The position numbers and the translations under genes were made by a program. The notes below the pieces were generated by a model, which saw only the letters and a program-made list of their open reading frames with translations, was not told the DNA's origin and did no database searches. Shown here piece after piece: positions 23,733-35,745 of a DNA stretch of 64,000 nt (the first letter of the stretch is position 1; each line of letters starts with the position of its first letter). The stretch is from Micrasema longulum (Eukaryota; Arthropoda; Insecta; Trichoptera; Brachycentridae), in assembly GCA_022494885.1 (NCBI GenBank), contig JAGVSM010001211.1:1-64000 (forward strand), written 5' to 3'.

Positions 23733-25986
23733 TGATATACAGTTGTGATGTTAAGATATTTTTATCACTTTGTCTAGGCATAGCTTTATACCAGGTTTAC
23801 AAGTAAGGCTCGCCCAAAATATTGTTCTTCAAATATATTGTTCAAATGGTGATGTTGTGGAATTTCCCTACTTGACAGTGAGCGATTGTATCGCAAACAA
23901 AAGGGTTAAGAATGACCAGACAGATTCCTTATTCCCCAAGTTTTTTATCATTATTTATTTCGAATGTTCTCAAGGGTTGCGCTGAGACTAACCCAGCATT
24001 ATAATGTAATCTCAAAGGTGACATTAATGAAACCGCTCAGTAGTATGGCACCTTTTTCGAATTTCAATAATATCAAACCGAAATAGCTGTGTTTCGGCTG
24101 AAGATAACTTATTACATATTTTGATATCGTACCCCTTAGAACGATGACAAGGTTCCTTAGGGACGAATGAAAAATGGCTTATAGAGTGCACGACTTATTT
24201 CAAATAAACATTTATTTATTTATTCATTCAAAATTACACTAACTTAAATATTTATGAACTTATTAAGGCTTTTTAGGCTATGGCCGTGTCAAGCCACAAT
24301 AAATAACAATAAAAATACATAGGAAAATTAATAAGATCAAATTATAATGACATAGAATAACAATCTAGAAAAAAAGGTAAATTTAATAAATAATAAAATT
24401 CCAAAGAATACAATGCAAAAAAGATAATCAGAAATAATTTTTAAAATATAAATTATACAAACTAAGAATCACACATAATTAATTATACAAAATAGTGGTA
24501 TTATTAAAATCAACAAAATAATAGTAAAATATAGGAGTTTAAACAAAAAACAAAATAAGAGTATCATTTAAATCAACAGAAAAAGAATATATATATAAAA
24601 GCATAATTGAAATGATAATTAAGATATGTTTTCTAGAAACCCACTCAATACTATATTAAGAAATAGGAGCAATAAATCATATGCCAAATAATAGTACGTA
24701 CCAAATAAAATTATACAGAAATACAAAATGAAAAAAACATAAAAATTATCAATATATATAAAAAGCAAATAAAAGTAAAAGTATGGAACGAAAGCAGATT
24801 TGTAAATTTTTGCTAAATGCTAATCTTGAACTTAAAAAAAATTGACAATCTCGTCCCTATCGATTATTGATAATAAAACATAATACTATAAATAAATCAG
24901 CTCTTTAGTTAAAGAATTAACATCCTTTAAATGCACACTACTTATCCACATATATTCCAATATATAACTGCGTTAGATTATATTTTTGTATTTCGCTGGT
25001 TTTGGCGTAGAAGTGATTTTTAGTGTCGAGAAATTATTATGTACTTCCCCACCTGACCTATCTACAAAACAAGTTTAACGCGTAGAATTGCGAATAGTCC
25101 AGAAACCGCATACGCGCATCAAACAGAAGGCGACTTAACTACTCTTAAAGGAGTATTTTACGTTTTGACCCATTAGTTTCGTTTAGAATGTCGCTCAGTA
25201 CGCAACTCCCAAATTAAATTCAACTATGCTGTGTTGAGTCGTTTCAACGTGTAGAAATACTGCTGGGATCAAAATGAAACAGGATGGGATCACATTTCAT
25301 GTGGAAGTGGCAAATGCATGTGTAAGTAGCAAATGTATTGTTTAAAAATGTTTTTCTTTTTCCATCTGTCAGATTGTCAAAGAAAACAAAATAGACATTT
25401 TGGTACTGTTGCCAGGGTAGTCAATTTTATTACACACTACTTTTGTCATTAAATATTATTTAACATGACATAAAAATATCCGCTTTAGGTAAAATGAAAA
25501 TTGTTACATGTTCAAAGTTCATTAATTCAATTACTCTTATTAAATTACCATTTACTTATCTACTCTGTTGTGTCAATCAATGTTTCCGCGTGCACAATAC
25601 AATTTTAGAGAACTCGGAAAAAAAATATCTTACATTTGTGTTATGATTTTATTTTTCGCGATCAGGCAACATTACGCGGCGACTTCAAGTATGCGCGCGG
25701 CGAAAGTGGGACAGAGTGGGAGGATTTTCGGGCACAGTCCGATGTATTCAAATGTGATTCGACGCTCCTTCTGGACTATTCTTAATTCTATGGTATTAGG
25801 TATAGTTTTTTTCGGGTTCTTGTGTATTTACAACATCGATTCAATGTAATATCATTTTGTCGTTAGTTAGTTACTAAACGCTATTTCTCTCGTAGTTTCC
25901 CCGATTTATTTTGTTCCTTGGTTCGTCAGACAGGAATCAGAAACCCTTTCAATCCTATTTCAGGGGTCCAGAATGCAAGGCCTGTT
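23733..25986. other. Intergenic; A-rich LINE-tail-like block
   Basis: 24200-24860 is A-rich and opens with a TTTATTTATTTATTCATTC run, as LINE 3' UTRs do when read on the minus strand. No pol remnant was seen. The ORF at 25568-25849 has no family features. Confidence 0.4.
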
Positions 25987-26231
25987 AAGCTAGGGTTTCC
26001 TAGGACAGCGGTGACCGTATCTTAACGGCCGTAGTGAACGGTGATGCGGTGGACAGCCGTCTTTACGGTGACTAGAGAGTGGTTTCTTAGGAAAACGGTG
26101 TTGTTAAATGTTATCAACACCGTTTTCCTAGGAAACCACTCTCTAGTCACCGTTACGACGGCTGTCCACCGCATCACCGTTTACTACGGCCGTTAAGATA
26201 CGGTCACCGCTGTCCTAGGAAACCCTAGCTT
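25987..26231. mobile_element. 245-bp palindromic foldback element
   Basis: Two arms of about 115 bp are nearly perfect inverted copies. They start AAGCTAGGGTTTCCTAGGAC and end in its complement, with a centre of about 12 nt near 26104-26115. Within each arm GTTTCCTAGGA-like and GGTGACCGT-like blocks recur, so the arm is itself repetitive. There is no coding capacity. It looks like a young foldback transposon. No convincing target duplication was found. Confidence 0.82.
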
Positions 26232-26629
26232 TACTGTTTACCTTCTCCCGACCATCTCCCGCCTCCCGTTGTCCGGCAGAGACTAGGGACGGCCATTATT
26301 TTATTCTATTTTGTTCTGTTTGCGTTAGCGCGTCTTCCACACAGTATTGTTTGCTCAGCACACTTGGACTCTGGACACGTATAAAGGGTACTTCTTTATT
26401 ATTTCTGACTCATATCATACAGAGCACGATGCATTCAGAATTTTGAAGTGTCACGGCAGGCTTGTAATATAACACTTTTTCCGGTATTTCAAAACGTAAA
26501 TAAAAATCGTATTTTTTTTACATTAGTGACTGTATTTCTTGCGCCGTTATCTAAAACAGGCTTCTGCCAAAGATTATTTTAGGCAATAAAAACCCTTTTG
26601 ATTTTATGTATTTATATGTATTTCAGAAG
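26232..26629. other. Spacer, no gene seen
   Basis: Nothing recognised between the foldback and the SINE fragment. Confidence 0.4.
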
Positions 26630-26760
26630 TAGAAGTTCCTTAAATCGAGTGAATATTGGTAAAATTGGTTTAGTGTCTTTGCCATCCCCGAAATCCCGGG
26701 TTCGATTCCTGCCAAGGTCGACGTGAAACATTAAATTGATTAACAAGGTCGACGTGAAAC
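26630..26760 (+). repeat. SINE family S2 fragment
   Basis: TTAAATCGAGTGAATAT followed by the B-box GGGTTCGATTCCTGCC aligns with 22725-22815. It ends in a direct duplication of AAGGTCGACGTGAAACATT (26722-26740 and 26745-26763). Confidence 0.65.
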
Positions 26761-26763
26761 ATT

Positions 26764-27530
26764 GTTAGACGCATTATAACAGAGATGGAGAACACTTTGC
26801 AGAAGAGAATACAGAAGCTTCTGGCCTGTCATTGCCTCATTTTATTTATTTTATTGGGTAAACAAATAGTATGTACATAAATATTGACAATTTCTTTGTA
26901 TATTTGTATTTGGACACTTTGTATTTTGGACACTCATGCACACACCAAAAAATTGTTTACATTTAATACAATAATTTAAAATATGTTTATAATAATAAAG
27001 TTAAATATCTGCTTCTATAAAAATTACTATGGTTTTTGACCTAAATTTACATATGTTGCAAAAAATAATCTGCCTCAGTAAATCTGTTGGTATATTGGTC
27101 GCATATTCTAAGTATTGTATATTGTTTAAAATAGTTTGTTGATGCGTTTTCTGTGTAAAACAGATGATTTTGTCTTGTCGGTCTAGATGGCACACGGAAT
27201 GGAAGTATTTCAAGTAGGTTAGGAGAATCAATTTTATTATTGATTAATTTGAATAACAATAACGGGTCAACATTATTCTTCGATTTTTAAGAGAGTTTAT
27301 TCCATGGTACTGCATTCTTTCAGCATGGTTGGAGAATTTAATGTTTAACCGGTGTCGACCTGCTTAAATTTTTTTTGTTGGACATTTTCTAGTTAATTAA
27401 TACTTACATTATAGTAAGGTAACCAGATAGAAGTACAGTATGTGAACGAACAAATTGGTTCAGTCGAAGTTTTAGTGACCCATTTACATACTGTTTAATA
27501 TTCACTATTCTGCCTATTTAATTTTTAAAT
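26764..27530. repeat. Dispersed repeat C split by a LINE
   Basis: The left part (26764-26838, AACAGAGATGGAGAACACTTTG...GGCCTGTCATTGCCT) and right part (about 27470-27525, GTGACCCATTTACATACTG...ATTCTGCCTATTT) are consecutive in the uninterrupted copy at 41330-41450. The LINE at 26840-27465 is therefore a nested insertion. Confidence 0.6.
26840..27465 (-). pseudogene. Jockey-like LINE pol C-terminus
   Basis: The minus strand encodes a frame (27047-27259) with FKLINNKIDSPNLLEILPF and RVPSRPTRQNHLFY, then TNYFKQY. The LF-x-L-N-x-x-I-D-x-P and VP-x-R-x-x-R blocks are the last conserved blocks of Jockey-like pol, also present at 61820-62221. The 3' tail (TTTATTTATTTTATT on the plus strand) lies at the left end. 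It is 5'-truncated and inserted in repeat C. Confidence 0.7.
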
Positions 27531-28490
27531 TTTTTATTTAATATACTTTTTTTCTTTGCTTTTTACAATAGGTATACATAAGTTACACATTCAAAATACA
27601 GTATTACATAAACACAAAAAAAAATCGCACAAAGGCATGGCCCGTGTGTGGGTATACATTTTATTTTAAATTTCAATAAAGGCTACTGAAAAAATACGAT
27701 AGATATAAAAAAAATAATAACTAAGTATATGCTAATCATTAATCTGCTTTTTTTACCCACAATTTTAACAAAATTTAAATTGAAATAAATTCAAATAATT
27801 CATTTCTGTCATATTGTCCTTATGAAATGCATTCGACAGTTTTGGAGTTTTGGAGATGAAAAATGAATGTTTTTACCCGAGTCTGTTTTTACAATAAGTG
27901 AATTCAAGTATACTATTCAATCTTTGACTAGATCTATTAATTTTTTAGGAAATAAATGCTGGCGCATAAAACTTATTTTAGACACTGCTGGCAATAGATT
28001 TCTCGAAACTTCGAAGGTCCAGCTTCCTGAAATAATTGGTTTATTCCTTAAATTGAATTTTAACATCTTTATTCCTTAAATTCTTCCATCTGTTTATGTT
28101 TGTGAAGTCGAAGAGCCAAAACCTTTATTCCTTTATTGATGCGAGTGAGATTCATCTGACTGAATTATTTCACCTACAAGGCAACGCCTGAAAATCTATT
28201 TTATTTTTTATGCTTCTTGGACCAGTTGGTTAGTGATTTTTCATGACATCCTGCCTTCTTGTATATTGCAGTGCCTTTTGCTTTATAGAGTGCGAATCAT
28301 GGGATGATTATTAATATTGTACAGTAATTCAAAACTGAGTGCTACGATTGATTATTTTTTAAATTATATTTTTACTTAAATAATTATAAAAGCCCAAATG
28401 TTGTGCGTACCTAGTATCTAACTAATGCATTTAAAAATGGCACATTTGCATATTTCAGTATCAGCCTAGATACTCGATTGCATAATGCAT
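27531..28490. other. AT-rich spacer, no gene seen
   Basis: A- and T-rich sequence, possibly LINE 3' UTR debris at 27536-27700. No coding remnant was recognised. Confidence 0.35.
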
Positions 28491-28942
28491 AAGGCCGTTT
28501 AAACGTAGACGATACAATATTTTTTTGTCCCAGGACTCAACGGCAAACAGCAATTTGTAGGACAAAACAATTTCCCTAGACATCGCCACCGAGATGGACG
28601 GGCAGGCTATCTCCGCGGAACAATGATGACCTCCACCGTCGCGCGTGGCCACAACGGCCGCATTGTCCTCGTTAGAACACGCACGGACAGAACTTTGTGA
28701 CAATAGTGATTTGCTACGTAAAACGGTCGCCCCCAAAAAAAAGAAAACAATCATTTTTATTTTTTAGTTCGTCCTTCGTTTTTTTCGTAAAAGAGCTCGT
28801 AATAAACGCCGTCGTTTATTCATTTTCGCAGCGCTCACGTGTGATTGCGGCCGAATTGTCGTATTGTCCTACGCGGTCGAGGCTGTCCACGGAGGGGACT
28901 TTATTGTCGTATCTATTGCATTGTCCACATATAAACGGCCTT
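28491..28942. mobile_element. 452-bp MITE, family D
   Basis: The termini are inverted: the left end AAGGCCGTTTAAACGTAGAC matches the complement of the right end (AAGGCCGTTTATATGTGGAC), and the match continues for several bases. Internal blocks (TGTCCTACAAATTGCTGTTT, CCGCGGAACAATGAT) recur at 41.6-41.88 kb and 59.05-59.99 kb. Higher G+C than its surroundings. The minus ORF 28461-28754 is a by-product. Confidence 0.75.
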
Positions 28943-29739
28943 TTGGTTTCCGTTTTCATTTCTTCGTCTGCCTTTTCCAACTTTCTTACTGTTTAATATT
29001 GTTTCCGCCTTCTAAAAAGAAGACTCGTAAAAAGCGCCTCGTGTTGCTGTCACTGGTTTGTGTCTTGTTTTTTTTTGTCTATTTCGCGTGTTGAGTAATA
29101 TTTTATAATATACGTGGCAATGTTACCAGGACAACAATGTGTTGGAACCTCCACGACCTCTCTTCTGTCTTTGTTCCTAGGAAATGCAAACAAGAACCTG
29201 TATAATATATTTCCCGTAAACAATGGTCCGTGTGTTTACCTGTGGCTGGTCTTGGTAATGGTGCCCAGTCATGCAAGTTGCTAAAAACAACACCACACTT
29301 TACCAAACTTTGGACGTGCGATTTATCATCGTATACGAGTATATTCCATCAAACTATACTGTTTTGGTGAACCTCGCTCTCGCTATTTTTCAACCAGTTC
29401 AATATATTATTCTAGGATTAAAAATGTTTTAAGTGAAAAATATATTTAATCTTTGGATTATTTTACAATGCTAAGGGTGGTCTTCACTACATATATTCTT
29501 TTTTATTATGAAAGCAATTGAGTGGAGATTTTATATGTTTTTTTCTATGGGAGTTGCATTTTTTATTACCTTTCTTAGTTTTTACAAGGTTTCCAATTCA
29601 TTAAGGTTGATCTTTCTGCTTTTAATAAGCTTCTATATTGTCTTCAAATGTTGGGATTAAGAGGGATTTTTTACTGTGGACCAATCAGAAACTTCTCCAG
29701 CATTTGCTATTGTAAAGAAGAAACTACTTAAAACTCACC

Positions 29740-30112
29740 AGAAGAAGCCGACCCGTTGACAGTCATCGACAGGCCTTCCGTTCCACTAGAAGAGTGTTCG
29801 GCATTTTTAGTCCTACTTGAGTTTATTTTACCAATGTCTTGCACTAACTGGACCATGTAAAATACCGGCTCTCGTGTGAGTTCTTTAAGAAGTATCACCG
29901 ATCCGATATACCATAGATCTTTACCCAGACTTCTGCATCGGGTCTCCAGCTGTTGTTGTCTCTCTGAAAAAGGGGCTATGCATCAACAGGTGAGTGACAT
30001 CTTAAGGTGTTGCATCATCACGTGGGCAGCTGTCGATCTCAAAAAGCTTGAAGCGATGCAAGTAGCTCATGAACCCACTTTGACCCCTTAGTATTTGTGT
30101 AAGCTCAAAGCC
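29740..30112 (-). pseudogene. LINE ORF2 segment following RNase H
   Basis: Reading the minus strand gives QILRGQSGFMSYLHRFKLFE, then SCPRDDATP, a stop, and DVTHLLMHSP. This is the G-H-G-x-F-x-x-Y-L-x-R...C-P-C...THLL pattern found after RNase H in I/Jockey/R1-type elements. A related copy at 46.26-46.56 kb has SCPCDDETPQDVPHLLMHCP without the stop. The 3' part toward 29740 also matches that copy (CCGACCCGTTGACAGTCATC region). Confidence 0.7.
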
Positions 30113-31095
30113 AGCATTCTGCATTCTCATGAAACCAAAGGCATGGTAAATTGTAATGATATTTATACCTATAAGTATCAAAATATCTGGTATATGTCAC
30201 GACGTCACGATTTACATAAATCCGATATGTATCAAAAAGTCCTGTTTATTTTGTATAAATATTACCTAAGGGATATAGACGTTAAAAATACAATTTAATT
30301 GGGTAGTTAATATATGTGTAATATAATACTTCCAAATCAGTATATCGGGTGTTTGTTAAAATATTTGTATTTAATATTTAAACAGGAATACTAGTTTCTT
30401 GGCCTTTTCATTACCCACCCTACCGCTTAGTTTGGACTGAACCAAACCTTAGGATAAAAATTATCTCTTTAGCTGCTGTCGCTACATTTTATTCCCCTTG
30501 CTTCGAGTGAATCCCCGTTACGGTCCACAATTCGCAACAAACGCGACTTTATTTCCCTGCGAATCTCAGTAAAGTTAAACAGGGAGAAACGCAGGAAGTC
30601 TCGTAAAAACAAAGACGCCTACTAAACTATAAATATAATTTATATATGTCATGATATATATCAGTGACATATATCTTTCGAATCCTGATTATAATACAAT
30701 AAAAATCAATCCACCCACCGTAATTTAATCGTGCCATGTGGGTTTGTACGACCGTCTGAAACGGGGCTATATTTTTCACCGCCATACTCTCAATAAACCT
30801 CACTTTCGCCATTTTACGGCTAATGCAATTTATTATTCCAGATTTTAAAATCTTATTTAAAACGAAAAATATTTTGCGAAAGTCTTTGTCTTACGATAAT
30901 GGATACGATTTTAATATTGAAAAAAATAAAAAGCCAAATATGTTTATATTATAAATGTTTGTAAAAGGCAGATTTGCCGTTTATGTTTATAAAATAATAA
31001 ATAAAACATTAAATCTGCTTTTAAAACAGTTTGATGTTATCCCAACGGAATCTAGGATCTTATATTCAATTCTTGTGACCTGTTTATTTGATAGA
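30113..31095. other. Spacer, no gene seen
   Basis: No recognisable element between the LINE remnant and the first Penelope-type terminus. Confidence 0.4.
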
Positions 31096-31195
31096 TTTTA
31101 ATTAATTATAATAATAAAAATACGTATATAGTTTTATTACACTTATATTTATAAATTTTTACCAGTGACCAGGTTTAAAAACCGGTAAAACTTCA
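31096..31195 (-). repeat. PLE terminus family B, inverted fragment
   Basis: On the minus strand it reads CCTGGTCACTGGTAAAAATT followed by TATAAATATAAGTGTAATAAAACTATATA. This is the 3' part of the same terminus found at 31416-31500 on the plus strand. The ribozyme-like half is missing here. Confidence 0.65.
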
Positions 31196-31382
31196 TAAAG
31201 TTATAATTTACGCCAGTTTTTATTATATACATCCAAACAAAACTTAAATTTATACAATTGTTATTACCTTATACTTAAATGATTTTAATTTAAACTCTTT
31301 TATTTCCATAATTATATAAAATCATGATTTACAACCCTTGCTTGCACTTATATATAACATAGAAATTTGTTTAGTCTCCCGC

Positions 31383-31427
31383 CAGTCTGACGATGACGAT
31401 GTCGGTCACGACGAAACCCGGTCACTG
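31383..31427 (+). ncRNA. Hammerhead-like ribozyme, PLE family B
   Basis: Layout: stem I CAGT (31383-31386), CTGACGA (31387-31393), spacer, stem II GTCG-GTCA-CGAC (31401-31412), GAA, stem III ACCCGGT (31416-31422), cleavage base C31423, stem I ACTG (31424-31427). The spacer before stem II is 7 nt here and 1 nt in the relative at 53.4 kb, apparently from a GACGAT duplication. Probably inactive in this copy. Confidence 0.65.
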
Positions 31428-31525
31428 ATAAAAATTTATAAATAAAAGTGAAATAAAACTATATAGGTGTGTATTTTTATTATTATAGTAAAAATGCAGT
31501 TCCACCAAGAAATGTCAGTAGAAAA
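31383..31525 (+). mobile_element. PLE terminus family B
   Basis: The stretch runs from the ribozyme motif through AAATAAAAGTGAAATAAAAC to ATGCAGTTCCACCAAGAAAT. It matches the minus-strand segment at 53318-53450 along its length. Confidence 0.65.
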
Positions 31526-32110
31526 ACTCGATTTTAATTAAGTTTAAAAAAAGGATTCCATCCCACTCAACCAAAAAATGTTACCTCTTTTTTGGTGTGT
31601 GTAATTTTCTTTTTGTTCAATTTTGATTGATTAGTATCGGTATCGGCGTATCCAATATCTGGTACCTACTCAGTTCTTGTAGACTATGTGCTTCTATCAA
31701 GGTCTTTCGTGACATTTAAATTTGCACTAGATCCACTTTCAGTTTTTAGCTTCAGAGTTAATGATGCGTGCCCAAAACTTATTGTCTTGAAATTCAAGTC
31801 TTAATGAGAAAATGTTCATTACGAGTATTGCGAATTGTGCCTAAATTCATTGAGAAAAATATAAATTTATGATAAATTAAATCTATGAAATATTATGGAT
31901 ATCGTTGAAATATTCAAATACTACTCGTATATGGATATACAAATTTTAATTAAAAAATACACGGTAAAATACGTAATTGTAAGAACCCATATTTTACCTA
32001 GATTGCAACACATGTTTATCATTAATCTGTCAATTTTCGAGTGTTTTGGACGAGCAGTAATGTTTTTGACAGACAAACTGGTGTGATCGTCGAATTTTTA
32101 AAATTATTCC

Positions 32111-32151
32111 AAACTGAAAATGACGGACCGGGCGTCCGTCATTTTCAGTTT
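32111..32151. repeat. Perfect 18-bp hairpin
   Basis: AAACTGAAAATGACGGAC and its exact complement flank a 5-nt loop (CGGGC). No element context is visible. It could be a rho-independent-like fold by appearance, but that has no meaning in a eukaryote. Confidence 0.75.
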
Positions 32152-32889
32152 ATTCTCACGCCTCGCAGCTTTTTTTTTTGTTAATATCCAGAAATTGGAA
32201 TCATCACTGATGATATAGTCCGTTCAACGCCTCCGTGTGTGTTGTAGCGCTTACAAACGTGTAAATAAAATATCTTAAAGTGATCTTCAGTATTGTATAA
32301 GTCACGAAATCAAAATACCCGGGCCCCGAGTACAATTGAAAGTTAACAGAGTTATCTTCGACTTTATTTAAAGATAAACCGATATTTGTGTACGAAAATA
32401 AGTATATTTGCATGAACATTTAAAGTATCTTCGTCGGTAGGTAACCTATAATTGAACATGATTAGAAGAAAAAAATGTATACGTATTCTGCGTTTCATGC
32501 AGAAAACTTAATTTTACTTTGTAGATAACATTGAAGTTAACTTCCCATTGTAATCGGGGCCCAGGTCTTTTGAGAGGTGTGAAGTATGAGTGCCCGTAGA
32601 ACGTTGTTTCTAGTCAAATTCTTGACCCAGTCCCCCGGACTCCGCATATCCAATATATCTGTTTTATATTCACTAAATTTAGTAATCATAGTAACAGATT
32701 AATCGAGTTATTATGTTATTTTTGTACCCAATTCGTCATCCTATAATTTATTAATTTAGGAAACATGGTTAACGTAATTTTGTATAATATTACCAAAGAG
32801 TTAAGCGTGATGTCCAATTGTTTATTGATAAATATGTTTATGTAATATTTTTTTATTATGATAATAATAAAACAATAATAAAGATAATA

Positions 32890-33160
32890 ATAACCAAATA
32901 AACAATATTTCTTTTAGTCCTCTCACGTCTGACTTCGAAAATAATGATATCAAATTACCACCCGTGTAAGGAAAAAACAACTTGATTTATTGGGTCCACG
33001 TGTAGTATTTAGTGAACATGATAAAAATAAAAAAGGAATCAATTCATTAGTTACGTAAACCTTGACGAAGAAGCTTGTTTGCTTTGAAACCGGTCGGTGA
33101 AAAATATAAATTAGTGGTTAAAAACAAAGTTGTTTTATTTATTTTATTAAAATAAATTAT
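32890..33160 (+). mobile_element. PLE 3' end and terminus, family A
   Basis: Starts with ACCAAATAAACAATATTTC, which codes the NNQINNI-type end of a Penelope GIY-YIG domain in better copies. It continues through ACCACCCGTG, the hammerhead motif and GTGGTTAAAAACAAAGTTGT. It is uninterrupted here and serves as the reference for the split copy at 39.2-40.5 kb. Confidence 0.7.
33059..33098 (+). ncRNA. Hammerhead-like ribozyme, PLE family A
   Basis: Stem I ACC (33059-33061), core TTGACGA (33062-33068, first base T rather than C), one extra A, stem II GAAGC...GCTTT (33070-33074/33081-33085), GAA, palindromic ACCGGT (33089-33094), cleavage base C33095, stem I GGT (33096-33098). The triplet before cleavage is GTC, the preferred one. 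The C-to-T change in the core would be expected to hurt activity. Confidence 0.65.
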
Positions 33161-34032
33161 TGTTTAGAATGAATGCTTGTTGTGACAAAAATAATTTTAT
33201 AACGAAAAACACATTCGGAATCGATGGTGATACATGTAGGTTTTTTTATGGAGTGTAGAATACCTAATGATGGTTATTTTGTTTACTTATTATCAATGTA
33301 GAATAAGGATGAGAATACTATCCATATTCTACCCTACAAAAAGGATGGCGTTTTATCCGTATTCTATCACTATGCCTCGGCATAATTTTATACCAATTTT
33401 ATAAGTAAGACCGTATTTGGTAGCCTTTCCCGACATTCCCGTTTCCCGCCTATTCGGCGCTCCCGGCGGCTGACACGTAAAAATAATGCAAGCATAGCAC
33501 GTGACTTCCACGCTCCCTTAAATTCACAAATAAACCACTTTCTCTGACCCGGATTTCTTCGTACTTAGGGACTGGAGGTATTTGTAAAACGAGCGAATAT
33601 TTAGAATTCCGTTCTAACAATATACTTGGCATTGAAACTCTTTAACGGCTGTAGATCCACCATTGCCACTATTCAAAAAGACCTCAATTGGAAATGCATT
33701 TGTTGATATATGAAATTTGTTCGTTCATATCGTCGCCGTTCAGGCAAAAGTCACTTTCCCAAAAAACACCATTTTGAGAAATCGCAATTCGAAAGTTTGG
33801 AGAACTAGGAAAAATCAAATTTTTGCGTTTTCGAAATTTAATGTGTACAGCACATTTTTTTTAATAGTAAGGAATTCTTGTTATTTCAATAACGATAAAA
33901 AAAAACTCGTTTTGGTAACTCGTGTTAATTTTAGATTTTTTTGTTTCAGTAAAACCTTTATTAAACATGAAAAAACAACACATAAAATAATAAAAAATAT
34001 AACTATTCAGGTTGAACTTGCCAAAAAGAGTA

Positions 34033-34163
34033 ATACCCGTATGCAGAGACAAAACTTAAGGTGAGGAAAGTACATTCTAATTTAAAATGCAGAGAATAAC
34101 CCGAAGGTGAAGACAATAGAATGTACTTTCCTCACCTTAAGGTTTGTCTCTGCATACGGGTAT
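34033..34163. repeat. Long hairpin inside the 1.3-kb element
   Basis: Arms of 46 nt (34033-34078 and 34118-34163) pair with a single mismatch, around a 39-nt loop. The arms begin ATACCCGTATGCAGAGAC. Confidence 0.85.
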
Positions 34164-34284
34164 CAGGCTCTTGTGTTTGACAAGTGTACAAAATAATATA
34201 AAATAGAAACAAAAATGCATAAATAAAAATTATAAGTAAATGAACAATTAAAAATTTCAAAAATATATTAAATAAAATCTCTAT

Positions 34285-34345
34285 GTTTTATGAATCACTT
34301 TTTTTATGTTTTTTTGTGACAATAAAAAAAAGTGGTTCATAAAAC
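34285..34345. repeat. Second internal hairpin
   Basis: GTTTTATGAATCACTTTTTT and its complement, with one mismatch, flank an AT-rich loop. Confidence 0.7.
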
Positions 34346-34463
34346 AAAGTAATTTAATTTATCCCTTTAAAATATAACAATGAACTACAATGTCAGTACT
34401 ACGAACATCCAAAATAAAAAATATAACACTTTTAAAAAAAAACAAAATGAATTATACACGGGC

Positions 34464-34490
34464 ATATATATATATATATATGTGTGTGTA
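34464..34490. repeat. (TA)n(TG)n microsatellite
   Basis: About nine AT/TA units are followed by four GT units. Confidence 0.8.
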
Positions 34491-35436
34491 CATTCCTTTT
34501 TTTTTTTTTTAAATTCCATTTGTATCCTTTTATTTCATTTATATTTTTATATATCTGGAATGATTTTCGTGTGGCAAGGTAGCTAAATTTTGGTTAAGTG
34601 ATTTTTGCTTGTTTATAATCTGGACAATGCAACCCAAAAGAGCTAGTAACGGGAAGGAAATAAAGCAAAAAATGATTAAATTTTGTGGTTAAAAATATGT
34701 TTTATAGTATTTTTAAACATTTTAATGTTTTATTATACAAATACCTTAACGCAAACAAAATGTTGTTTTTGAGAAGAAAACTGTAGTACTAAAAAAATGA
34801 TAAAAATTTGCCCAAACTGTTTCTTTCTGCCGTTAGTGATTTATGCTTGTTGAGATTTTATTGAAAGTCATACCTCTGTTTTTCACTAACAACAAATAAT
34901 TTCGATTAACGCAACTTTTTTCTAAATAACCTGGGTGACTTTTGCCTCTTTAATATATTTTTACGCTTTAAATGGTATATCTTACTCAAAACTGACTTTT
35001 TAGGGTTAGTGACTTTTGCCTGAACGGCGACGATATGTGCGTGTATGAAGATATGTAGAGTAAGGACACATTAGTAATATCGCATTTGTCGTACAAAAGC
35101 TCAATAAAAACTAATACTATTTCTACGATACAATAGTTTCTTTGACTCTAAAGCATCACATTTCCCCGTCTCGTTCCTTAAGTTCGTTGTGAGATCAGAA
35201 GTCACGTGTGCCGTGCGCTGTCGTCGTATCTCTTTGCTCTTTTCTCTCCCTTTCCCTCCCCCACTCACCCCCGGCCACCTTGAAATATTCACCGCCCCGT
35301 CGCATTTGTCTTCTTTCCGCATACGTAGATTCCCCAGCGATTTCCCAACGTGAGCAATATTACAATATCCGAATTGCTGACTACAGGAAGATTTTATCGG
35401 TAAAAATTTGATTAGGGATACGATGGATTCTTTCTT

Positions 35437-35745
35437 CTTCAACGGCCCTACAGCCCATATCGAGCCGTAGCCTCCATTAACTTTCGCCTCCAACTCCTGT
35501 CATCTGCTGCAACCCGCCAGACTTACAGTAATTGGGATGCATCCTTTTTTATGTCATCTTCCCATCGCAGTCTCGGTCTACTGACCTTCTAAGACCCATC
35601 TAAGACTCCTTTTGGTACTCGCGATGATAGCATTCTTCGCACATGTCCGGCCCATCTCAGCCTTTTTAGTCTGATGTTTACAGAGACCCTGGGAGCTATA
35701 TAGATGTCGTATAGCTCATCGTTTTATCCATGATTCTTTACTGTT
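35437..35745 (-). pseudogene. RTE/R4-like LINE pol C-terminal remnant
   Basis: On the minus strand there is a frame with DASQLL, a stop, then VWRVAADDRSWRRKLMEATARYGL and a stop near 35460. The A-x-D-R-x-x-W-x-x-x-x-x-x-A ending is common at the very end of RTE-like pol proteins. Upstream sequence to 35745 is probably the same element but decayed. The ORF 35101-35493 overlaps it out of frame. Confidence 0.6.

Larger units (their letters stand above)
33726..35037. mobile_element. 1.3-kb element with perfect 30-bp terminal inverted repeats
   Basis: Arms 33726-33755 and 35008-35037 are exact inverted copies, starting CATATCGTCGCCGTTCAGGC and ending in AAAAGTCACT. The interior is AT-rich and non-coding as far as I can see. 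It holds two more hairpins (34033-34163 and 34285-34345) and repeated GTGACTTTTGCCT-like motifs near 34600, 34850, 34930 and 35009. It resembles a non-autonomous DNA transposon of unknown superfamily. The ORF at 33717-34064 begins in the left arm and has no transposase features. Confidence 0.8.

Noticed and set aside
32111..32151. Transcription terminator hairpin
   Set aside because: Rho-independent terminators are bacterial; here it is just a perfect hairpin without a known role.
33717..34064. 115-codon plus-strand ORF
   Set aside because: It begins in the terminal repeat of a transposon, is composed of AT-driven residues, and shows no transposase motif.
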